Part shown: positions 6,824 through 10,598 of the stretch, piece after piece | Layout of the letters: every line of letters starts with the position of its first letter | How positions within the stretch are numbered: the stretch's first letter is position 1 | Assembly (NCBI GenBank): GCA_903895005.1 | Contig: CAITSH010000236.1 | Span: forward strand, 1 to 10,598 | DNA length: 10,598 nt | DNA from: an uncultured Pseudomonadota bacterium | Lineage (GTDB): Bacteria; Pseudomonadota; Gammaproteobacteria; Burkholderiales; SG8-39 | Reading direction: 5' to 3' | Program-made: the position numbers and the translations under genes | The notes under the pieces: generated by a model | Database searches by the model: none | Told to the model about the DNA's origin: nothing | Seen by the model: the letters and a program-made list of their open reading frames with translations, nothing else

Positions 6824-7993
6824 ATGAATCTACCCGAACCCAGCGCGGAGGCACGCGCGCACAGCCAACGCCTGTCGCGGCATATCCGTGATGCGATTCA
6901 TAGCGCAGACGGCTGGGTTCCCTTTTCGCGTTATATGGAACTCGCGCTTTATGCGCCGGGACTGGGCTATTACACCGCCGGGGCCCGCAAACTCGGCGCA
7001 AGCGGCGACTTCGTGACGGCGCCTGAGCTCTCGCCCTTGTTCGGCCAGACCCTTGCGCGCCAACTGGCACAGGCGGAAAGCCTCGGCTTTGACACCGTTC
7101 TGGAACTGGGTGCTGGCACCGGTGCGCTGGCCGCGGCCTTGCTCGAGGAGCTGGAAGCCCTCGGCTCGCTGCCTCGCCAGTACCTGATACTTGAACTCAG
7201 CCCGGATCTGCGCGAGCGCGAGCGCGACCTGCTTACACGGCGCGTTCCGCACCTTGTCGAACGGGTGGCCTGGATCAACCAGCTGCCGCGTCCGCTGGAA
7301 GGCGTTGTCATCGCCAACGAAGTCCTCGATGCCATGCCCACGCATATTGTGCGCAACAACGATGGAATCATCGAGGAGGCCGGCGTTTGCAACAAAGACG
7401 ACAACGGGAAAGACACCAGCACCGGCGGATTTGCCATGGCGTTCAGACCGGCCGAGGGTGAACTTTACAGGCAGGCCACGGCACTGGAGCTTGCACCCGG
7501 CACGACGACGGAAATTCAGCTCGTCGCGCAGGCCTTCATGCGCAGCCTTGCCGCTTCCCTGACACACGGACTCGCTTTGTTCATCGACTACGGATTCGCC
7601 TCGCGCGAGTATTACCATGCACAGCGCAGCAGCGGGACGCTGATGTGCCATTACCGCCACCATGCGCACGATGACCCGTTTTATCTTCCCGGATTACAGG
7701 ACGTCACAACCCACGTCGATTTCAGCGCAATCGCAAATGCGGCCGGGGATGGCGGCCTCGACCTTGCCGGTTATGTGACCCAGGCGCAATTCCTGATCAA
7801 CTGCGGCATTACAGAAGTGCTATCAGCCGTTTCCCCCGAAGACACGCTTCGTTACCTCCCGCTGGCCAACGCTGCCAACCGGCTGCTGTCACCGGCGGAA
7901 ATGGGCGAATTGTTCAAGGTCATCGCCTTCACCAAAGGACTTTCCGTCCCGTTTCTCGGGTTTTCCGGCGGGGACCGCAGCGGGACGCTCTGA
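6824..7993 (+). CDS. MidA/NDUFAF7-family class I SAM-dependent methyltransferase (DUF185)
   Basis: This 389-aa protein belongs to the family of mitochondrial NDUFAF7, which symmetrically dimethylates an arginine of the NDUFS2 subunit during complex I assembly. Bacterial members are presumed protein arginine methyltransferases, but their targets are little known. Motifs in order are YMELALYAPGLGYY (37-50), GDFVTAPELSPLFG (61-74), the SAM-binding LELGAGTG (93-100), ILELSPDL (122-129), NEVLDAMP (165-172), LFIDYGF (252-258), GTLMCHYRHHAHDDPF (271-286) and the family signature QDVTTHVDF (292-300). A short Asp/Asn/Gly-rich insertion (190-201) lies between strands. The ATG at 6824 has no Shine-Dalgarno, but the start MNLPEPSAEA agrees with what I recall of relatives. 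The open frame extends much further upstream, but that part is antisense to the pteridine reductase and is not used here. Confidence 0.92.
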   Translation: MNLPEPSAEARAHSQRLSRHIRDAIHSADGWVPFSRYMELALYAPGLGYYTAGARKLGASGDFVTAPELSPLFGQTLARQLAQAESLGFDTVLELGAGTGALAAALLEELEALGSLPRQYLILELSPDLRERERDLLTRRVPHLVERVAWINQLPRPLEGVVIANEVLDAMPTHIVRNNDGIIEEAGVCNKDDNGKDTSTGGFAMAFRPAEGELYRQATALELAPGTTTEIQLVAQAFMRSLAASLTHGLALFIDYGFASREYYHAQRSSGTLMCHYRHHAHDDPFYLPGLQDVTTHVDFSAIANAAGDGGLDLAGYVTQAQFLINCGITEVLSAVSPEDTLRYLPLANAANRLLSPAEMGELFKVIAFTKGLSVPFLGFSGGDRSGTL

Positions 7994-8083
7994 GGGGAGC
8001 GCACGCTGTGGCGGCGTTGCCCCTCCGGGAGCTGTTCCCCCGGCACCGCAAATCATGAACCAACAGGTGATGCGACCTGACAT

Positions 8084-8089
8084 TACAAT
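8084..8089 (+). promoter_or_regulatory. Possible -10 element for the diheme cytochrome gene
   Basis: TACAAT (five of six matches to TATAAT) ends 6 bases before the ATG at 8096, so a transcript would start on the start codon itself. No convincing -35 lies 16-18 bp upstream (the best placement reads CAACAG). No Shine-Dalgarno precedes the ATG, which fits a leaderless message or translation from the upstream gene's transcript. Confidence 0.35.
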
Positions 8090-8095
8090 TTGTCC

Positions 8096-8761
8096 ATGCG
8101 CCTTCGATCCATCACCCTCGGATTCATTGTGCTGTCTGGCACCGGCAATGCGGCCCCGGATGTGCGACAGGCTGTCGACGAGGCCCGTCAACGCTGGTCG
8201 CAAAGCGCTCACGGACCAATGCTTGAGCGCATTCTCCCGCCCACATTCGACACAAGCCGTCTGCCCCAGCGCGATTCGCGCGGCGCGCACCTGCTGACGC
8301 GATATTGCGTGCAATGCCATAACCTACCGAATCCGGCCATGCATCACGCTGCCAAATGGCCGGCGCTTCTGGACCGCATGGTGGTTCGCATGCAGGGCAA
8401 GGGGAATATGGGCGTGTTGATGCGCGACATGATGGTAGGGGAAGACGCCCCCTCTGCTGAGGAGACTGGTGCTCTTCTGGCCTACCTCCAGCGCAACGCG
8501 CTTGTCCCGATTGATCCGAAAAAATACCCCGAGATCAACCTGCCCCAGGCGCAGTCATTCCGGCTAGCCTGTCAGCAATGCCATGCACTGCCCGACCCGC
8601 AGCGCTACACCGCGCAACAATGGCCGGCGGTGGTGGCGCGCATGGAAAAGAACATGCAGTGGATGAACCGGGTCGTGGGCAACCGCGCCGACCCGACCGA
8701 GCCGCAACTGCGTGTCGAGGAAATCAACAGCTTCCTCGCCCGTCACGCCAGAAAGCCCTAG
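8096..8761 (+). CDS. Secreted diheme c-type cytochrome with duplicated CxxCH module
   Basis: The 221-aa protein begins with a short Sec signal (MRLRSITLGFIVLSGTGNAA, cleavage probably near residue 19 or 20), so it acts in the periplasm. Two haem-attachment motifs are present, CVQCH (71-75) and CQQCH (159-163). The sequence around them is duplicated: each copy reads CxxCHxLPxP, then W-P-A, then RM about 20 residues after the haem histidine, and ends in a helix with L..Y/F L.R.A. Candidate sixth ligands are methionines in RMVVRMQGKGNM (94-105) and RMEKNMQWM (182-190). I do not recognise a specific named family; electron transfer to or from a periplasmic partner is inferred from haem content only. 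A TTG 6 bp upstream is in frame but is a poor start. It follows the MidA-type gene after 102 bp and is convergent with the binding-protein gene 17 bp away. Confidence 0.85.
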   Translation: MRLRSITLGFIVLSGTGNAAPDVRQAVDEARQRWSQSAHGPMLERILPPTFDTSRLPQRDSRGAHLLTRYCVQCHNLPNPAMHHAAKWPALLDRMVVRMQGKGNMGVLMRDMMVGEDAPSAEETGALLAYLQRNALVPIDPKKYPEINLPQAQSFRLACQQCHALPDPQRYTAQQWPAVVARMEKNMQWMNRVVGNRADPTEPQLRVEEINSFLARHARKP

Positions 8762-8778
8762 CCGCATCCGGCTCCGCT

Positions 8779-9750
8779 TCAGTCGAGTTTGGTACCCGCC
8801 GCCTTGATGATTTTCGCCCACATCGCGAGGTCGGTTTTTACCTGCGAGGCAAATTGTTCGGGGGTATTACCCACCGGGTCAATCGCGTCTTTGGCCAGGC
8901 GCGCTTGGAAATCCGGACGGTTGATGATGGTCACCACGTCCGTGTGGATTTTATTGATGATGTCCCGGGGCGTTCCAGTCGGGGCGAAAAAACCGTACCA
9001 GGCCGTCACGTCAAAGCCAGGCAGCGTTTCGGCCACGGTCGCAATACCGGGAAAGAAAGCCGAGCGCTTTGTTCCAGTGATTCCCAAGGCTTTGAGCTTG
9101 CCGCTTTGCGTATGACCGATGCTCGCAGTAATTCCGCCGACCACGAGCGGAACCTGGTTCGCTAGCACATCAGTGACCGCCTGACCGAAGCCCTTGTAAG
9201 GGATGTGCAGCATATCGACCCCGCCGGTGGATTTAATGAGTTCCATGATGAGGTGCTGCTGCCCGCCGGCACCCGATGATGCATAGCTGAGCTTGCCCGG
9301 CTGTGCCTTTGCCAGGGCAATAAGCTCCTTGATGTTGTTTGCCGGGAATGACGGGTGCGCCATGATGACAAACGGCCCGGCCGCCGCGTTCACAATCGGC
9401 GCAAGATCCTTCACCGGATCGTAAGGATTTTTCGCATACAGATTGGGGGCGATGGTGATGGAGGCGTCAGCCGCAAAGAGCAGCGTGTAGCCGTCCGGAC
9501 TCGACTTCGCGACAAAATCGGTTCCGATGGTACCGGATGCACCGGTCTTGTTTTCGACCACGACCGGTTGCTTCCACAACACCGACAATTCCTGGGACAA
9601 AACACGGCCGTAAATATCCGGCGTGCCACCCGGCGGGAAGGTGACGATAACCTTGACCGGCTTGTTCGGAAAGGCTTGTGCCATTGCTGCGCCCGGAATT
9701 AGTACAACGGCGGCGACAAGCGCAACCAAGAGCGGATACATGCGTTTCAT
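8779..9750 (-). CDS. Tripartite tricarboxylate transporter (TctC/Bug family) periplasmic solute-binding protein
   Basis: This 323-aa extracytoplasmic receptor probably binds a carboxylate. The signal peptide MKRMYPLLVALVAAVVLIPGAAMA ends at A24 with an AMA|Q cleavage site. The mature start FPNKPVKVIVTFPPGGTPDI is the Bug-family hallmark, followed by VVENKTGASGTIGTDFVAKSSPDGYTLL (~63-90), YASSGAGGQQHLIMELIK, HIPYKGFGQAVTDVLANQV and WYGFFAPTGTPRDIINKI. The length is typical. The ATG at 9750 has a strong Shine-Dalgarno, AAGGAGG (9761-9755), 4 nt upstream. No TctA or TctB membrane genes lie in the window, so it is an orphan receptor, as is common in Burkholderiales, where the family is greatly expanded. 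The ligand cannot be predicted from the sequence. Confidence 0.95.
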   Translation of the reverse strand: MKRMYPLLVALVAAVVLIPGAAMAQAFPNKPVKVIVTFPPGGTPDIYGRVLSQELSVLWKQPVVVENKTGASGTIGTDFVAKSSPDGYTLLFAADASITIAPNLYAKNPYDPVKDLAPIVNAAAGPFVIMAHPSFPANNIKELIALAKAQPGKLSYASSGAGGQQHLIMELIKSTGGVDMLHIPYKGFGQAVTDVLANQVPLVVGGITASIGHTQSGKLKALGITGTKRSAFFPGIATVAETLPGFDVTAWYGFFAPTGTPRDIINKIHTDVVTIINRPDFQARLAKDAIDPVGNTPEQFASQVKTDLAMWAKIIKAAGTKLD

Positions 9751-9792
9751 GTTGCCTCCTTTTACTGCGATATTGTTTTTAACTGAAACCGG

Positions 9793-9798
9793 ATTATA
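9793..9798 (-). promoter_or_regulatory. -10 element of the Bug binding-protein gene
   Basis: A perfect TATAAT on the minus strand lies 42 bp before the ATG at 9750 and just downstream of the ATP synthase terminator. The region 17-18 bp upstream has only a weak -35 (TATGGA or TTATGG), so an activator may be needed. The predicted start is near 9786. Confidence 0.5.
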
Positions 9799-9820
9799 CG
9801 GCCCGACGCCTGCGCTCCAT

Positions 9821-9848
9821 AAAACAAAAGGCAGCCTAAGCTGCCTTT
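9821..9848 (-). terminator. Rho-independent terminator of the ATP synthase operon
   Basis: A 9-bp perfect stem, AAAGGCAGC (9827-9835) and GCTGCCTTT (9840-9848), has a 4-nt loop. On the minus strand it is followed by TGTTTTA, extending the T-rich tail of the stem. It lies 37 nt beyond the atpC stop codon and insulates the binding-protein gene from ATP synthase transcription. Confidence 0.85.
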
Positions 9849-9885
9849 GTCGTTTCCCGGCGGTACTTAAACGGTAAGCGTTCGC

Positions 9886-10305
9886 TTACTTTTTACGCAG
9901 TTTCCGTATTGCGGCGATCTGCGCAGCCATCATGGCGAACTCGGACTGCGCGCGCGCCATGTCGAGATCACTCTTGGCATTGGCCATTGCGTCCTGCGCG
10001 GCCTTTTGCGCTTCAAGGGCCTTGGCTTCATCGAGGTCATGCCCACGAATGGCGGTATCAGCAAGAACCGTCACCACATTGGGCTGCACTTCGAGCACGC
10101 CGCCTGCGACGAAGATCAACTGCTCTTCACTGCCGTCGGCCGGCTTGATGCGCACGGCACCGGGCTTGATGCGGGTGATGAGCGGCGTGTGCTTGGGATA
10201 AATACCCAGCTCGCCTGCCTCGCCGGGCAAAACCACGAACTCGGCCTCGCCGGCGAAGATCTGCTCTTCGGCGCTGACTACGTCTACATGAATCGTATGT
10301 GCCAT
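9886..10305 (-). CDS. atpC: F1F0 ATP synthase epsilon subunit
   Basis: The 139-aa epsilon subunit belongs to the central stalk of F1; it couples rotation to catalysis and inhibits ATP hydrolysis. The N-terminal beta-sandwich (1-~87) starts with [21 protein letters not shown] and contains the conserved [21 protein letters not shown] (24-44), which is near-invariant in epsilon subunits, plus [18 protein letters not shown]. The C-terminal helical hairpin (~93-139) is rich in Ala and Lys ([16 protein letters not shown]..., then ...AAIRKLRKK). The length is normal (E. coli 139). It is the last gene of the operon, 55 bp after atpD and followed by a terminator. Its Shine-Dalgarno is weak (AAGG about 12 nt upstream of the ATG). 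Confidence 0.98.
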   Translation of the reverse strand: MAHTIHVDVVSAEEQIFAGEAEFVVLPGEAGELGIYPKHTPLITRIKPGAVRIKPADGSEEQLIFVAGGVLEVQPNVVTVLADTAIRGHDLDEAKALEAQKAAQDAMANAKSDLDMARAQSEFAMMAAQIAAIRKLRKK

Positions 10306-10328
10306 GGGGCTTTAAACCTTTTTTCAAC

Positions 10329-10349
10329 ACCCGCCGGAACCCGGCGGGT
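10329..10349 (-). other. GC-rich hairpin in the atpD-atpC intercistronic region
   Basis: A perfect 9-bp stem, ACCCGCCGG (10329-10337) and CCGGCGGGT (10341-10349), closes a 3-nt loop 11 nt after the atpD stop codon. On the minus strand it is followed by GTTGAAAAAAGG, not a T run, so it is not an intrinsic terminator for the operon. It could stabilise the atpD message end or lower atpC output (inference). Confidence 0.7.
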
Positions 10350-10360
10350 ATCTTTCTTCT

Positions 10361-10598
10361 TTATTGCATCGTCTTGGCTTTTTCGACCGCTTCTTCGATG
10401 CCGCCAACCATGTAAAACGCCTGCTCGGGCAGGTGATCGTACTCGCCGGCAACGATCGCCTTGAAACCCTTGATCGTCTCTTTCAGCGGCACGTACTTGC
10501 CGGGCGAACCGGTGAACACCTCGGCCACGTTGAACGGTTGCGACAGGAAACGCTGGATCTTCCGGGCGCGGGCAACGGCGGTCTTGTCTTCCGGTGAG
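10361..10598 (-). CDS. atpD: F1F0 ATP synthase beta subunit, C-terminal 78 residues, cut by window edge
   Basis: This is the C-terminal helical domain of the catalytic beta subunit, which hydrolyses or makes ATP in F1. The readable end is [20 protein letters not shown], then [16 protein letters not shown] and [18 protein letters not shown], followed by [20 protein letters not shown] and the terminal KTMQ. This matches the strongly conserved AtpD terminus, including the LSQPF and FYMVGG motifs. The catalytic P-loop lies outside the window. The stop is TAA (10363-10361). Co-transcription with atpC on the minus strand is the universal arrangement. Confidence 0.98.
   Translation of the reverse strand, partial: SPEDKTAVARARKIQRFLSQPFNVAEVFTGSPGKYVPLKETIKGFKAIVAGEYDHLPEQAFYMVGGIEEAVEKAKTMQ

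Noticed and set aside
6830..7669. A 279-codon minus-strand ORF opposite the MidA-type methyltransferase.
   Set aside because: It is an antisense shadow; the plus strand carries the SAM-binding and DUF185 motifs in the correct order.
8090..8095. TTG start two codons upstream of the diheme cytochrome ATG.
   Set aside because: It is a rare start codon, has no Shine-Dalgarno, and ATG 8096 gives a normal signal peptide.
7994..8095. The 102-bp gap between the methyltransferase and cytochrome genes, inspected for a terminator or small gene.
   Set aside because: Only weak GC-rich complementarity (CCGGGA... with ...TCCCCCGG) is present, with no T run and no small ORF with a Shine-Dalgarno.
8760..8773. 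A 5-bp stem (AGCCG-CATC-CGGCT) between the convergent cytochrome and binding-protein genes.
   Set aside because: It is too short and has no T run in either direction, so I do not call it a terminator. Transcripts may run into each other here.
1..10598. CRISPR arrays, tRNA/rRNA genes, insertion sequences and prophage genes.
   Set aside because: No regularly spaced repeats, cloverleaf-like segments, transposase or phage motifs, or terminal inverted repeats were found by reading both strands.

Overview
The window looks like a chromosomal segment of a GC-rich betaproteobacterium, probably Burkholderiales or a close relative. The evidence is a Bug/TctC-type periplasmic binding protein, a pteridine reductase next to ttcA with a divergent MidA-type methyltransferase, an AcrAB-type efflux locus, and the distal end of an F1F0 ATP synthase operon. 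The organism is inferred from gene content and has not been checked by a database search. I see no tRNA, rRNA, CRISPR array, insertion sequence or prophage.

Layout. Positions 1-2615 (minus strand) carry an RND multidrug efflux operon: a lipoprotein membrane-fusion protein followed by an AcrB-type pump that runs off the left edge. Facing it, 2817-3467 (plus) encodes its TetR/AcrR-type repressor. The 2616-2816 gap holds two divergent promoters and one palindrome, which matches the E. coli AcrR operator, as I remember it, at 22 of 24 positions. A hairpin terminator at 3475-3505 separates the repressor from the next gene.

Positions 3526-5046 (minus) encode the most unusual protein. It is a class V (serine/alanine-glyoxylate type) PLP aminotransferase whose open frame begins with a Cro/YdaS-like helix-turn-helix. 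A well-formed promoter lies so close to the first ATG that the mRNA would be leaderless. Its -10 box is overlapped by a perfect 15-bp palindrome. A Shine-Dalgarno with an internal ATG at 4782 could yield the enzyme without the DNA-binding part. Next come ttcA (tRNA 2-thiocytidine synthetase, 5107-6012) and a pteridine reductase of the SDR family (6023-6772), both minus and closely spaced.

On the plus strand, 6824-7993 is a MidA/NDUFAF7-type protein methyltransferase and 8096-8761 is a secreted diheme cytochrome c built from two copies of one module. Convergent to it, 8779-9750 (minus) is an orphan TctC/Bug solute-binding protein. The right end is the tail of the ATP synthase operon (minus): the 3' end of atpD (10361-10598), an intercistronic hairpin, atpC (9886-10305), and a terminator.

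Functional links visible here are: efflux under local TetR repression; respiration and energy genes (ATP synthase, a complex-I assembly methyltransferase homologue, a diheme cytochrome); and housekeeping pterin and tRNA-modification genes. The aminotransferase may have a self-regulating DNA-binding fusion, loosely parallel to MocR regulators but built from different parts.
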